The notes: generated by a model from the sequence alone, not told the origin. 64,000 bases of DNA from Sphingobacterium sp. SYP-B4668 (GCF_027627455.1 NZ_CP115483.1:1736001-1800000), one strand, 5' to 3'; shown: positions 50,538 to 60,678, counted from the first letter of the stretch. A program made the numbers and translations.

Positions 50538-53153
50538 ATGAACAACATTAATTTTAAAAGTACTTCACGACTTGCAATCCTTTGCTTATGTTCAACCACG
50601 TTACTTGGCTCTTGTCAGTTGATGAGCACACTCGGCCTTCGGAAGGAGACCAAAACCGTGCCAATAAGTGATACGACTGCTAAAGATAGTACGGTTGCCT
50701 ACGAAAAAATTGTCAAAGGAGCCAAATTGGATAGTGGTGTGTTTAATGTTATAGCGAAAGGCAAAGATTTCTTTTTTGAGATTCCACTGTCCAAAATGGA
50801 TAAAGACTTTTTATTAATCAATAAGATTTCTGCGGTGCCACTTGCGCTAAATGAAGCAGGGTTAAACAAAGGAATGAACTTTGAAAATAAAGTACTTCGT
50901 TTTTCCGTAAAAAAAACAAGGAATGAAGTATGGGTGGGGGAAGTAAAGCCGCAAGTGGAGGTGCCGAATCAAGATGCCATCGCGCGCTCGGTAGAGGATA
51001 ACTTTACTCAATCTTTTATTGAATCCTTTAAGATAGAGAGCTACAGTAAGGACTCGACAGCTGTATTGATTAAGATAAACAAGGTTTTTGATGGTACAGA
51101 AAAGAGCTTTAATGATGTGTTTACAAATATAGGGTTGGGTACATCGGCCAAAAGCGCTCTTTCCAATATTGAACAGGTTAAATCTTTTGATAATAATATC
51201 GTCGTGAGGTCGATCCTTAGTACACGAGTCACGGAAGGTAATGAGTCTATTCCAATCAGCTTGACCATCACCAGTAATATCTATGAATTACCTGACGATA
51301 AAATGAAACCCCGATTTGCAGATCCACGTGTTGGGTACTTCACAACACCTCGCTGGTATTTTTCGGATGCGCAGCAAGAGATGGAAAAGCGGGAATTGGT
51401 AACACGGTGGAGGTTGGAACCAAGAGATGAGGATAGAGCGCGTTACTTGGCGGGTGAATTGGTGGTGCCTAAGAAACCTATTGTATTTTACATAGACCCA
51501 GCAACCCCTCAACAATGGAGAAAAGAGATTATTGCTGGTGTTTATGATTGGCAACAGGCCTTTGAGCAAGCGGGGTTTAAAGATGCAATTATAGCGAAAG
51601 AAGTACCTAAAGATATGGATTTCGACGTTGATGATGCTAATACTTCGACCATTACCTATGCAGCATCTCCTCAAGCGAACGCAATGGGGCCATCAGTTGT
51701 AGATCCTAGAACTGGCGAGATTCTAGAATCTGATGTAATTTGGTGGCATAATGTGATGACCATTTTAAACAGTTGGATGCGAGTACAGACGGGAATCATT
51801 GATACCGCTGCCAGGGGCAACTCATTTTCGGACGAGAAAATGGCACACGCTATTCGATTTGTATCCTCTCATGAAATAGGACATACCTTAGGTCTTAAAC
51901 ATAATATGGGCTCGTCCTTCAGCTTTCCTGTGGACTCACTACGTTCACCGGGGTTTACAAAAAATATGGGCGGAACAGCTACTTCAATCATGGATTATGC
52001 CCGATTTAATTACGTTGCGCAGCCGGAGGATAATGTATCTTCAATCACACCTGTAATTGGTCTATATGACAAATACGCTATAGCGTGGGCATATAGATGG
52101 AATGAAAGTAAGACGCCTTGGGATGAACTACCTGAACTTCGAAAAGAAATTGAGAATCATCAACACGATCCACACTATTGGTATGGAGAGCAGCAAGATG
52201 GTAAAAATATAGTGGATCCTAGATCTCAATCTGAAGATTTGGGTAATAATGCGATGTTAGCTGGACAATACGGTTTACGTAATTTGAAAAGAACAATGCC
52301 CCACATTATTGAGTGGACAACTAAAAGCGGTGAAGACTATTACCGCGCAGGCAAGTTGTATATGGCTGTTATCGGTCAATGGTATGCCTATGCGGACCAC
52401 GTAGTCAATAATATCGGCGGAATATACTTGGAAAATCCAGTATGGGGAGATGGTAAGAGTGCGTATGCTCCTGTGGCTCGCCAAATGCAAAAAGATGCGC
52501 TTACCTATATTAAGGATCAAGTGTATTACTTACCTGAATGGTTATTCAGAATGGATTTAATGACTAAAACATTTCCCTTGAAAGATAGCCCAATGGGACC
52601 ATTTGAATACGCTCCGTACAATTTGAAACGCGAGTTCCAATATAGCCTTCTTTACAATTTGGTCAAAGATGAACGTTTGTTGCGGATGACTGAAATGGAA
52701 CTTTTGTTTGGGAGGGAAGCAGCCTGGAGCGTCGAAGAGTTCTTGACAGATATTCGTAAAGATATTTTTGCGAAATCCCTCAAAGGGCAACAGTTGGATG
52801 CGGAAACCCGCATGTTACAACAAAACTATATTGATGTCTTATTGGTTTCTACCAATAAGAATATGGAAAAATTGCAAGGCAAAAAGCTTGAACTGGTCGA
52901 TTTGTTTCTGAAAGAAGCTAGGCCCGAAATCTGCGCAGTGCATGGTATTGCTCATGATACGGCTAAAGAATTGCGGAATGTACACGTATCTGGGATGAGT
53001 CGTACTTCCGAGATGTTGACAAGCAAGAGGTCCGAATTATTCCAGATCCGCAAGTTATTGTTCAAGGCCAAGGACTCGGGCGATTATATTAATAAAGCAC
53101 ATTATCAAGACCTGATCTCTCGTATAGATGGATCGCTAAATATCAAAGATTAA
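50538..53153 (+). CDS. Large zinc metalloprotease lipoprotein (DUF5117/DUF5118-type)
   Basis: This 871-residue exported protease has a lipobox (LLGSC, Cys26), an N-terminal beta-rich region typical of DUF5118/DUF5117, and a metzincin-like zinc site HEIGHTLGLKHN (His445, Glu446, His449, His455). The N-terminal segment FNVIAKGKDFFFEIPLS, the IVFYIDPATPQQWRKEI stretch before the catalytic site and the long C-terminal helical part (about 660-871) agree with the family. It is 13 bases before SusC and cotranscribed with SusC and SusD. A role in degrading an external protein or peptide for import by the SusCD pair is inferred from this linkage. Confidence 0.92.
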   Translation: MNNINFKSTSRLAILCLCSTTLLGSCQLMSTLGLRKETKTVPISDTTAKDSTVAYEKIVKGAKLDSGVFNVIAKGKDFFFEIPLSKMDKDFLLINKISAVPLALNEAGLNKGMNFENKVLRFSVKKTRNEVWVGEVKPQVEVPNQDAIARSVEDNFTQSFIESFKIESYSKDSTAVLIKINKVFDGTEKSFNDVFTNIGLGTSAKSALSNIEQVKSFDNNIVVRSILSTRVTEGNESIPISLTITSNIYELPDDKMKPRFADPRVGYFTTPRWYFSDAQQEMEKRELVTRWRLEPRDEDRARYLAGELVVPKKPIVFYIDPATPQQWRKEIIAGVYDWQQAFEQAGFKDAIIAKEVPKDMDFDVDDANTSTITYAASPQANAMGPSVVDPRTGEILESDVIWWHNVMTILNSWMRVQTGIIDTAARGNSFSDEKMAHAIRFVSSHEIGHTLGLKHNMGSSFSFPVDSLRSPGFTKNMGGTATSIMDYARFNYVAQPEDNVSSITPVIGLYDKYAIAWAYRWNESKTPWDELPELRKEIENHQHDPHYWYGEQQDGKNIVDPRSQSEDLGNNAMLAGQYGLRNLKRTMPHIIEWTTKSGEDYYRAGKLYMAVIGQWYAYADHVVNNIGGIYLENPVWGDGKSAYAPVARQMQKDALTYIKDQVYYLPEWLFRMDLMTKTFPLKDSPMGPFEYAPYNLKREFQYSLLYNLVKDERLLRMTEMELLFGREAAWSVEEFLTDIRKDIFAKSLKGQQLDAETRMLQQNYIDVLLVSTNKNMEKLQGKKLELVDLFLKEARPEICAVHGIAHDTAKELRNVHVSGMSRTSEMLTSKRSELFQIRKLLFKAKDSGDYINKAHYQDLISRIDGSLNIKD

Positions 53154-53166
53154 CTTAAATCCACAA

Positions 53167-56100
53167 ATGAACAGAGTACTGTTATTCATCATTTTTTCTT
53201 GTACGCAATTAGTTTACGGACAGGAATTAATCACGGTCAATGGCCGAGTGCTGGATGCCACATCGCACCAACCAATTGTCGGAGCTACTGTTTTTGTTGG
53301 CAGCTCTGCTGTCACAGAAGATACAGGCGTGCCCGGACAGATTCAACAATCTGCCTTGGGGACCTTGACCGATAGTAAAGGAACTTTCGAATTAAAAGTG
53401 CCTAAAAATGCAGCTTATTTTACGATTTCTTATGTTGGCTATGAGAGCCAACCTGTCAAAGTATCTGAAGGAGAGAAAACTATTTATCTGAAGGTTGACA
53501 ACCAGTCTTTGGAAGAAGTTATCGTCACGGGATATACAGACATCAAAAAGAGAAAGAATACTACAGCCTATGATAAAATCAAATTAGATGATATCAAACA
53601 AGTCGGCGTGTCTAGTATTGATCAATTATTGGAAGGTAAAGTAGCGGGTCTACAATTGAGCAATTTAAATGGTGGACCTAATAGTGCACCTCAAATCCGA
53701 ATTAGAGGGACAGTGTCCATGAATGGGACACAGGACCCGCTATGGGTGATTGACGGATTGCCAATTGAAGGGGCAGTGATGCCTAATACCTTTGATAAGG
53801 ATAACTTAAACAACTTGACCAATCTACCTATTGCAGGTATTAATCCGGATGATATAGCGGATATCACGGTATTGAAGGATGCTGCGGCAACTTCAATATA
53901 TGGCGCTCGTGCAGCGAATGGTGTGATTGTAATTACGACGAAAAGAGGGAAAAGGGGGCCTGCTCAAGTGCAGATTAGTGCCAATACCTTCGTGACCCAA
54001 AGACCTGATTACGGCAAATTGAATTTGATGAATTCTGCTGAAAAGATTGATTTTGAACTTGCCTTAGCGAGCAGGTCGGACTTGGATTACCGTCTAGGCA
54101 ATGGGGCTATTTCCAGACTATTGACAGCGTCCAATGAATGGGATGTGTATAGAAACGGTGGACTTTCAGCATTGAGCAATGCTACGCAGCAGTCCATCAA
54201 TAATCTGCGTGGTCAATCTACAGACTGGGGACGTGAACTTTTTAGAAATGCCCTTAACCAGCAATACACTGCATCGGTGTCTGGGGGTAATGAAAGTCAC
54301 ACTTACTACATCTCTGGTGGTTATTACGATGAGAAAGCTACGACTAAAGGTGTGGACATGCGTCGCTATTCATTGACTTTCAGCAACGATTTTCAAATCA
54401 ATAGCAAACTGAAGGGTGGATTGAGCCTATTAGGTTCAGCAACTGATCGTCATAATTTGATTCAGGATAGAGATGGTTTTTCAAACCCATCCCGCTATGC
54501 TCGTAACGCCAATCCGTATATGAATGTGCGCGACGCTGCTGGAAATTATGTTTATGATCCGGATATAGAAGGCTTCGAGCAGACGAGATATGTAGATTTT
54601 AATGTTGTAGAAGAACGTGAAAATACATCATATTCATTGGCCAACAAGAGTTTGAAAGCTATCGCTAACTTGCAGTACCAAATTATCCCGTCACTGGCCA
54701 TCCGTACAGAGCTAGGTTTGCAACTGGAGGAGATTGGGACCGAAAAATTTGGAGATAAAGATTCTTACTATACCCGTAAATTTAGAGAAGGTACTCGCTA
54801 CTACGATAGTTCTAGTAAACAGTATAAGTATTTCTTGCCAGATGGTGGAATTATTGAAAATTCTAAAAATAGTGGCTTTCAGTACAATTGGAAATCATTT
54901 GTCCAATACACCAAATCTTTTGGGGAGCGACACGAACTAGAAGTGATGGCGGGGACGGAATTGAGAAGGTCCGATAATACAATTATCGAAACAAAGGGAT
55001 TTGGATATGATCCTGTTACTTTGACGAATCAGAGTATTATTTTTCCAAATAGCTCTTATCAAAAGTTAGCGCTTTATCGACAATATGCAAAACGGATTGG
55101 TGCGACTTCATATGCATCATTCTATGCGAATGCTTCGTATACCTTAGACCGAAAGTATAACTTCAGTGGAAGTATCCGCTATGATGGGTCGAACATGTTT
55201 GGAGTTGATCCTAAATATAGATTCTTGCCAATATGGTCGCTCTCGGGGTCATGGAATGCCTCGGAAGAAGAATTTGTGCGGGATATGGAGTGGATATCTA
55301 ATTTGAAGATACGGGGTTCATATGGTATCCAAGGAAACATCGATCGCAACACTTATCCATTCATTATTGGGGAGTATGGTAATACAACCTTATTGCCAGG
55401 AAACAATGAGCCAACGATTAATGTAGGTGCTCCAGCAAACGATAAACTGCGTTGGGAAAAAACAAAATCATGGAATGCTGGGATAGATTTCAGTCTGTGG
55501 AAAAATAGACTTTCATTTACGGTAGACTATTATAACCGTACGAGTACTGATTTAATCGGTAACAATAATCTGCCTCAAGAAAATGGTTTTGAGCAGGTAT
55601 TACGCAACTGGTCTTCTGTACGTAATGATGGTGTCGAATTGACGATTTCTAGCCGTAATATAGTGAAAGAACATTTTACATGGTCTACTGATTTCAATAT
55701 TGCCCATAATCGCAATAAATTGTTAAAGGTAATTGCTAATCCGAATGCATACATGCCTGATGGAAGAGCGGGGTATGGTATCAATTCGCTCTTTGTATTG
55801 GAGACAGCTGGATTAGATGCCGATGGTGTGCTGCAGTTTAGGGGCGATAATGCTGAGGTGATTAAATTTGAAGATTTTTATGAAGTGTATGATCCATATG
55901 CAGACTTTATGCCGGGATATTTCCTTGCGACTAATTTAACGCACGAGTCGTACCGAAATAAATACAAATATAAAGGAAGCCTAGATCCGAAATTTGTGGG
56001 TGGTTTGACCAATAGATTTAAGTATCGCAATTTCGATTTAGCGGTATCTGCTATCTTCAATATAGATAAATGGGTAAAACGTGAACCTTTGTACAATCCT

Positions 56101-56502
56101 GCTAAGGTGGATAGAGGAATTAATTATTCAAAAGAAATTTTCCAGGCATTGGAAGGTGGCGGGTTACCAAGTATAGGAAGTACAAGTATGGATCTCAACG
56201 ACAGATGGATGGCATATAGCTGGATGATGGATGGGGATCCAGCAGGATCATTTAGAAATCTGGATATATGGGCAAAGGAAATGAGTTATTTCAGAATCAG
56301 TAGCATCCGATTGGGATATACACTGCCAAAATCGATAAGTAACAAGCTGCGCTCATCTAATCTAAGAGTGAGTGTCGAAGGACGTAACTTATTGGTGTTT
56401 GGAACGGACTACACAGGCTACTTCGATCCAGAGACATATGGTAACAATTATGCGCAGCCGATTTCTAAATCAATCGCTTTTGGACTGTCTGCAACATTTT
56501 AA
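53167..56502 (+). CDS. SusC/RagA-type TonB-linked outer-membrane receptor
   Basis: This 1111-residue receptor has a signal peptide (to about Gln18), a carboxypeptidase-regulatory-like domain (about 20-110, VNGRVLDATSHQPIVGATV), a plug with the family hallmark motifs SIDQLLEGKVAGLQLSN, RIRGTVSMNGTQDPLWVIDG and AATSIYGARAANGVIVITTK, and a barrel ending in Phe (GLSATF). It lies between the metalloprotease (13 bases) and SusD (short gap). With SusD it forms a bucket-type importer for oligomers; the neighbouring protease suggests peptides rather than glycans. No glycosidase lies in this operon. Confidence 0.96.
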   Translation: MNRVLLFIIFSCTQLVYGQELITVNGRVLDATSHQPIVGATVFVGSSAVTEDTGVPGQIQQSALGTLTDSKGTFELKVPKNAAYFTISYVGYESQPVKVSEGEKTIYLKVDNQSLEEVIVTGYTDIKKRKNTTAYDKIKLDDIKQVGVSSIDQLLEGKVAGLQLSNLNGGPNSAPQIRIRGTVSMNGTQDPLWVIDGLPIEGAVMPNTFDKDNLNNLTNLPIAGINPDDIADITVLKDAAATSIYGARAANGVIVITTKRGKRGPAQVQISANTFVTQRPDYGKLNLMNSAEKIDFELALASRSDLDYRLGNGAISRLLTASNEWDVYRNGGLSALSNATQQSINNLRGQSTDWGRELFRNALNQQYTASVSGGNESHTYYISGGYYDEKATTKGVDMRRYSLTFSNDFQINSKLKGGLSLLGSATDRHNLIQDRDGFSNPSRYARNANPYMNVRDAAGNYVYDPDIEGFEQTRYVDFNVVEERENTSYSLANKSLKAIANLQYQIIPSLAIRTELGLQLEEIGTEKFGDKDSYYTRKFREGTRYYDSSSKQYKYFLPDGGIIENSKNSGFQYNWKSFVQYTKSFGERHELEVMAGTELRRSDNTIIETKGFGYDPVTLTNQSIIFPNSSYQKLALYRQYAKRIGATSYASFYANASYTLDRKYNFSGSIRYDGSNMFGVDPKYRFLPIWSLSGSWNASEEEFVRDMEWISNLKIRGSYGIQGNIDRNTYPFIIGEYGNTTLLPGNNEPTINVGAPANDKLRWEKTKSWNAGIDFSLWKNRLSFTVDYYNRTSTDLIGNNNLPQENGFEQVLRNWSSVRNDGVELTISSRNIVKEHFTWSTDFNIAHNRNKLLKVIANPNAYMPDGRAGYGINSLFVLETAGLDADGVLQFRGDNAEVIKFEDFYEVYDPYADFMPGYFLATNLTHESYRNKYKYKGSLDPKFVGGLTNRFKYRNFDLAVSAIFNIDKWVKREPLYNPAKVDRGINYSKEIFQALEGGGLPSIGSTSMDLNDRWMAYSWMMDGDPAGSFRNLDIWAKEMSYFRISSIRLGYTLPKSISNKLRSSNLRVSVEGRNLLVFGTDYTGYFDPETYGNNYAQPISKSIAFGLSATF

Positions 56503-56568
56503 TGTAATGAAATGAAAGCTAGTTCGAATATAGACGAGCTTTCATCAACAATGACAAAAAATAACAAG

Positions 56569-57900
56569 ATGAAAAAAAATATTATATGTATCTATCTTTT
56601 GTCCATGAGTGTCATCTTGTCCTCTTGCGATAAGTATTTGGATATTCAACCCGTTGGCACAGTTGTGCCCAGTACGGAATCTGACTTCAGAGCACTATTG
56701 ACCAGTGGTTACCAAGCATTTCCCGATCATAAGGCTTTTCTGAATCTTCGTACAGATGAACTTGTATTGAATGAAGAATCTACGGATTTATCATCTATTA
56801 AGGACATATATATATGGAACGATCAGAACCCTGGCCCAACAACGAGATCTTATGCATGGTTGACTTTTTATAAAAGCATCTTCTATGCAAATCACATTAT
56901 AGCTGAAGCTGAGGAAAAGGTAGGTAATAGTGATGGAATCAGTCAAATTCGTGCAGAAGCATATCTTATGCGTGCTTATTCACATTTTGAACTGTTAAAC
57001 TCGTATGCACCTTCATATAATCCTGCAACAGCTGCTTCGGATAAAGGTGTGCCAATTTCTATCAAGATCGATTTGGAACAAAAGTTTGTGCCCGCATCCG
57101 TTGAGCAAGTCTACCAGCAAATATTGGCAGATATAGCGGCAGCATCATCATTGATTAAGGTAACCGATAGCCCCACGAATGTTAAATATAGATTTAGTAA
57201 ACGTGCTATTCATGCATTTGAAGCTAGGATGAGATTGTATAGAGGAGAGTGGCAACTTGCTATGGACGCAGCAGAAAAAGCGTTGGAAATTAATGCCAAT
57301 TTAGAGGACTTGACAAAGGGAAGTAGTTTACTGCCTAGTAATTTTGAGTCGGTTGAGATGATTCAGTCATGGGAAAATACAGGAAATTCGGTAGTCCGAA
57401 ACTCGACATTTATCTCGGACGAATTACTAGGATTATATAACGTAGGTGGTGATTTACGATTTGATCGTTATTTTCAAAATACGGATAAAGATAATCCGCG
57501 ATATGTATCGTTGAAGGGAGGTGATAATCAATTTAACGTGACCTTCCGCAATGGCGAATTGTATCTGATTGTCGCTGAAGCATCACTACGGTTGAATAAT
57601 AAGACCAAGGCTATAGATTATCTGAATCGTCTTCTCAAGAATAGACTGACCCCAGGGTATTTAGCAGCCCACACTACAGTGTTAGCCGGAATGACAGATG
57701 CGCAGTTGCAATCTGAGATTATGGATGAGCGTGCGCGAGAATTGGCTTTGGAAGGCCTGCGTTGGGATGATTTGAAAAGAACGGATAGGCGTCAGGTTGT
57801 ACATAAGTTCTTTGGACAAGACTACATTTTGAACCAGAATGATCCACGTTATGTCATTCGCTACCCGAAGGAAGCGGTGGAGAAAAACCCCGATTTGTAA
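56569..57900 (+). CDS. SusD/RagB-type outer-membrane lipoprotein
   Basis: The 443-residue product from ATG 56569 has a lipobox (VILSSC, about Cys20) and the SusD fold: an N-terminal helical region (DKYLDIQPVGTVVPSTESD, in part), TPR-like helices (EAYLMRAYSHFELLNSYAP, in part) and a C-terminal DERARELALEGLRWDDLKR motif, the best signature of RagB/SusD. An upstream in-frame ATG at 56512 would add 19 residues with no signal character. It acts with SusC as the substrate-binding lid. A terminator follows 30 bases after the stop. Confidence 0.95.
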   Translation: MKKNIICIYLLSMSVILSSCDKYLDIQPVGTVVPSTESDFRALLTSGYQAFPDHKAFLNLRTDELVLNEESTDLSSIKDIYIWNDQNPGPTTRSYAWLTFYKSIFYANHIIAEAEEKVGNSDGISQIRAEAYLMRAYSHFELLNSYAPSYNPATAASDKGVPISIKIDLEQKFVPASVEQVYQQILADIAAASSLIKVTDSPTNVKYRFSKRAIHAFEARMRLYRGEWQLAMDAAEKALEINANLEDLTKGSSLLPSNFESVEMIQSWENTGNSVVRNSTFISDELLGLYNVGGDLRFDRYFQNTDKDNPRYVSLKGGDNQFNVTFRNGELYLIVAEASLRLNNKTKAIDYLNRLLKNRLTPGYLAAHTTVLAGMTDAQLQSEIMDERARELALEGLRWDDLKRTDRRQVVHKFFGQDYILNQNDPRYVIRYPKEAVEKNPDL

Positions 57901-57930
57901 TTCTTTCATCAGAAATGGACAATAACTGAT

Positions 57931-57962
57931 CCCTACTCTGTAAAGAGTAGGGATTTTTTTTT
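57931..57962 (+). terminator. Terminator between SusD and the response regulator
   Basis: A perfect eight-base stem CCCTACTC / GAGTAGGG with a six-base loop is followed by a run of nine T. The response-regulator ATG follows only 11 bases later. Confidence 0.83.
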
Positions 57963-57973
57963 AATTTCACCAC

Positions 57974-58699
57974 ATGGCAACTCGAATATTGATCGTGGAA
58001 GATGAAGGCTGGGCTGTAGACAGCTTGTCTGAGATGTTGTCGGATATGTGGACGGACGATTTTACAATTGAGGTGAAGGCTACTGTACGAGATGCAATTG
58101 ATTGGTTGACCAAGCATAAAGCCGATCTTATCTTTATGGATGTACACCTAGGGGATGGTTTGAGTTTTGATATTTTTGATTCCATAAAGGTAAAGACCCC
58201 CATTATTTTTACCACCGCTTATGAGGAGTATGCTCTGCAAGCATTCCAGAACAATGGCTATGCTTATCTTTTAAAACCTTTTGATCAGGAGGAACTCCAT
58301 GCAGCGGTTGCCAAGGTACAGCCTCTGATATCGAGGGCACAGCATTCATCGGCCTATAAGAATAGATTTTTAGTCAAGTATGGCGTTAGATTGAAGTCTA
58401 TTCGTGCAGAAGATATCGCTTATTTCATGGCTGAAGACAAGTTGTTGTACGGTTTTTCAGTGGAGGGAGAAAAATTTATAGTGGATGAGACTATTACCAA
58501 ACTCATTTCAAAATTAGATCCTCGATTCTTCTTTCAAATCAACAGAAAGTTTATTGTACATATTCAATCCATTGTCGAAATGATTAAGATTAGCCGTAAT
58601 CGGATACGACTAAAACTGAATCCAGATTTGGTCGATGATATCGAAGTCGTAGTGACCGAGGAAAAGTCCAACGAATTTCAAATGTGGTTAGATAAATGA
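57974..58699 (+). CDS. LytTR-family response regulator
   Basis: This 241-residue response regulator has a receiver domain (about 1-120; VEDE acidic pocket, phosphoacceptor Asp56 in FMDVHLG, conserved Thr/Ala in FTTAYEEY and Lys in YLLKPFD) and a LytTR DNA-binding domain (about 140-241; KNRFLVKYGVRLKSIRAEDI in part, FFQINRKFIVHIQSIVEM in part). It is the probable partner of the kinase at 48728, since LytS kinases and LytTR regulators normally pair and no other is in the window. It sits 11 bases after the SusD terminator. Confidence 0.93.
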   Translation: MATRILIVEDEGWAVDSLSEMLSDMWTDDFTIEVKATVRDAIDWLTKHKADLIFMDVHLGDGLSFDIFDSIKVKTPIIFTTAYEEYALQAFQNNGYAYLLKPFDQEELHAAVAKVQPLISRAQHSSAYKNRFLVKYGVRLKSIRAEDIAYFMAEDKLLYGFSVEGEKFIVDETITKLISKLDPRFFFQINRKFIVHIQSIVEMIKISRNRIRLKLNPDLVDDIEVVVTEEKSNEFQMWLDK

Positions 58700-58707
58700 T
58701 ACCAGTG

Positions 58708-59739
58708 TTATAACTTTGTGGATTTTCGCACAATCAATAGCGGGTCCAATTCAATACGCTCATAGTTGGGTTGTATGTCTTTAGCGTGAAGGTTCAATAT
58801 TTCAATTAATTTTTGTGCTCCCAATTGGCCCATCTCTTTTGCAGGTTGATATATACAGGAAAGTGGTGGTGAGAATCCCTTTGAATAAGCTGAGTTGGAA
58901 AACCCGATTAAGGCGATTTCTTGGGGGATTTTTACGTCCATTTCGTTGAGGATACCAGTTAATTTATTCGTCAAGACATCAGTTGCGGCAAAGATAGCAT
59001 CCGGTCTGGGGGGCGATTTGAAAAGTTTTGTAAGGGACTTCTGGATTTCATTCTCTAAACTCGTGGTATCTTGCAGGTCAAATTGCAAAATGTATTTTCG
59101 GTCCAACGTTATATTGTAATCTTCAAGACACCTTTTGTATCCATCTAGGCGTTCGGATACAACCCCAAGATTTTTCCCCGTAATGTGTACGATCTTTGAG
59201 CGGCCTTGTTCAATGAGGTGTTGCACGGCTAAGTAGGCTCCCTCGAAGTTCTTTACCCCAATTTTGTCGGTGTTGAGGATATTGTTGATCCTGTCAATCA
59301 CCACGATTGGACAACCATTTTCATGTAGGTTTCGAAGCAATTCTATATTTGGAGCATAGCCTATGGGAGAGATAATGATTCCGTCAACGCCTCGAGCATA
59401 TAATGTCTCGATACATTTTCGTTCTGTCTCCGCATGCTCCTTACTTTGCATGATGACCAAGCTATAGTCGGTATGTACCAGATATTCGTCAATACCTTCT
59501 AGAATCTGCGAGAAAAAAGAATTGCTGATAGTGGAGATAATGACTCCAATGACTTGGCTCTTTCCTGTGCGGAGGCTTTGGGCTAATCGATTGGATTGAA
59601 AGTTATGCGCTTTAGCATATGACTGAATGAGTTTTTTAGTCTCTTCATTCACCTCATGGCTGTCAGATAGTGCTTTGGATACCGTAGATATAGATTTATT
59701 AACGGCTAGGGCAATGTCTTTGAGTGTTAGCTTTTTCAT
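58708..59739 (-). CDS. LacI-family transcriptional regulator
   Basis: This 343-residue repressor has an N-terminal LacI helix-turn-helix (LTLKDIALAVNKSISTVSKAL, cited by its core IALAVNKSISTVSKAL, then the hinge helix FQSNRLAQSLRTGKS) and a periplasmic-binding-protein-like effector domain (about 60-343). It is convergent with the response-regulator gene. Its target may be the GH125 gene nearby or genes outside the window. The effector is probably a sugar, by family, but not determined. It lies 49 bases upstream of the end of murI on the same strand. Confidence 0.93.
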   Translation of the reverse strand: MKKLTLKDIALAVNKSISTVSKALSDSHEVNEETKKLIQSYAKAHNFQSNRLAQSLRTGKSQVIGVIISTISNSFFSQILEGIDEYLVHTDYSLVIMQSKEHAETERKCIETLYARGVDGIIISPIGYAPNIELLRNLHENGCPIVVIDRINNILNTDKIGVKNFEGAYLAVQHLIEQGRSKIVHITGKNLGVVSERLDGYKRCLEDYNITLDRKYILQFDLQDTTSLENEIQKSLTKLFKSPPRPDAIFAATDVLTNKLTGILNEMDVKIPQEIALIGFSNSAYSKGFSPPLSCIYQPAKEMGQLGAQKLIEILNLHAKDIQPNYERIELDPLLIVRKSTKL

Positions 59740-59788
59740 ATTAACCGCTTAGCATAAAACCGTAATATACCAAATTATCCAGTTCTTT

Positions 59789-60625
59789 CTATTGCTCAAC
59801 AACCTTTATAGTAGTTGCATGTATAGATTGACCAAAAAAAATCTCTGCTTTTTCTTCAAACCCGATAGCATCATCAGTTGTATAGAATGTGAGTACACCA
59901 CTTTTGGAACAAGTTTGCTCAACCTCAGGATGGCGATGTAGATAGTCTACAAGGCTATCTGCTACAATTGGACCTTGAGAAATGATTTGTATGTGTCTTG
60001 GTACAAATTGTTCGATGATGGGAAGTAGGAGTGGATAGTGTGTGCAGGCGAGTACTATCGTGTCAATATCGTGGGACATCGACAACAGGGTATCAATATC
60101 TTTCTTTACAAAATAGCGTGCGCCAGGGGTATCGATTTCATTGTTCTCAACCAAAGGAACCCAAAAAGGACAGTCATGTTGGAAGACCTCGATATTTGGA
60201 GAGAACTTGTTGATCTCGAGTTTATATGATTCTGATTTTACTGTTCCTGTAGTTGCCAATATCCCAATTCTGTTAGTTTTGGTGAAGTTTTGGATGATTT
60301 CGGCGGTGGGCCTGATTACTCCTAATACTTTCTTGCCTGGAGGAAGGTCGTTTTGTTGGATGGTACGTAGGGCTTTGGCGGATGCGGTATTGCAAGCAAG
60401 TATGACGAGATTACATCCTCTAGAGAAGAGTTCAAAGACACAGTCTTTAGTAAATTGATAGACGGTTTCAAAAGAACGGGTACCATACGGGATGCGGGCG
60501 TTGTCTCCAAGATAAATGTAGTCGTATTGTGGTAGTCTTTTTTGGATTTCCTTGAATACCGACAGGCCGCCGTAACCTGAATCGAATATACCTATCGGAC
60601 CCATATTTGTATCTTGATCTTGCAT
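59789..60625 (-). CDS. murI: Glutamate racemase
   Basis: MurI converts L- to D-glutamate for peptidoglycan. The protein is 278 residues from ATG 60625; an internal ATG at 60604 gives MGPIGIFDSG, the more usual family start. The two catalytic cysteines are Cys78 in LACNTAS and Cys194 in LACTHYPLL, and the N-terminal IFDSGYGGLSV motif is intact. The start at 60625 directly abuts the seven-T tail of the GH125 terminator, so its own promoter and the true start are uncertain. No other wall-synthesis gene is adjacent. Confidence 0.95.
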   Translation of the reverse strand: MQDQDTNMGPIGIFDSGYGGLSVFKEIQKRLPQYDYIYLGDNARIPYGTRSFETVYQFTKDCVFELFSRGCNLVILACNTASAKALRTIQQNDLPPGKKVLGVIRPTAEIIQNFTKTNRIGILATTGTVKSESYKLEINKFSPNIEVFQHDCPFWVPLVENNEIDTPGARYFVKKDIDTLLSMSHDIDTIVLACTHYPLLLPIIEQFVPRHIQIISQGPIVADSLVDYLHRHPEVEQTCSKSGVLTFYTTDDAIGFEEKAEIFFGQSIHATTIKVVEQ

Positions 60626-60660
60626 AAAAAAACACTATTGGGAATACCCAACAGTGTTTT
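60626..60660 (-). terminator. Terminator between GH125 and murI
   Basis: On the minus strand the stem AAAACACT-TTGGG (one interruption) with a four-base loop is followed by seven T (60632-60626), immediately before the murI ATG. It ends the GH125 transcript. Confidence 0.83.
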
Positions 60661-60678
60661 AAATATTGAGTATTCGGA

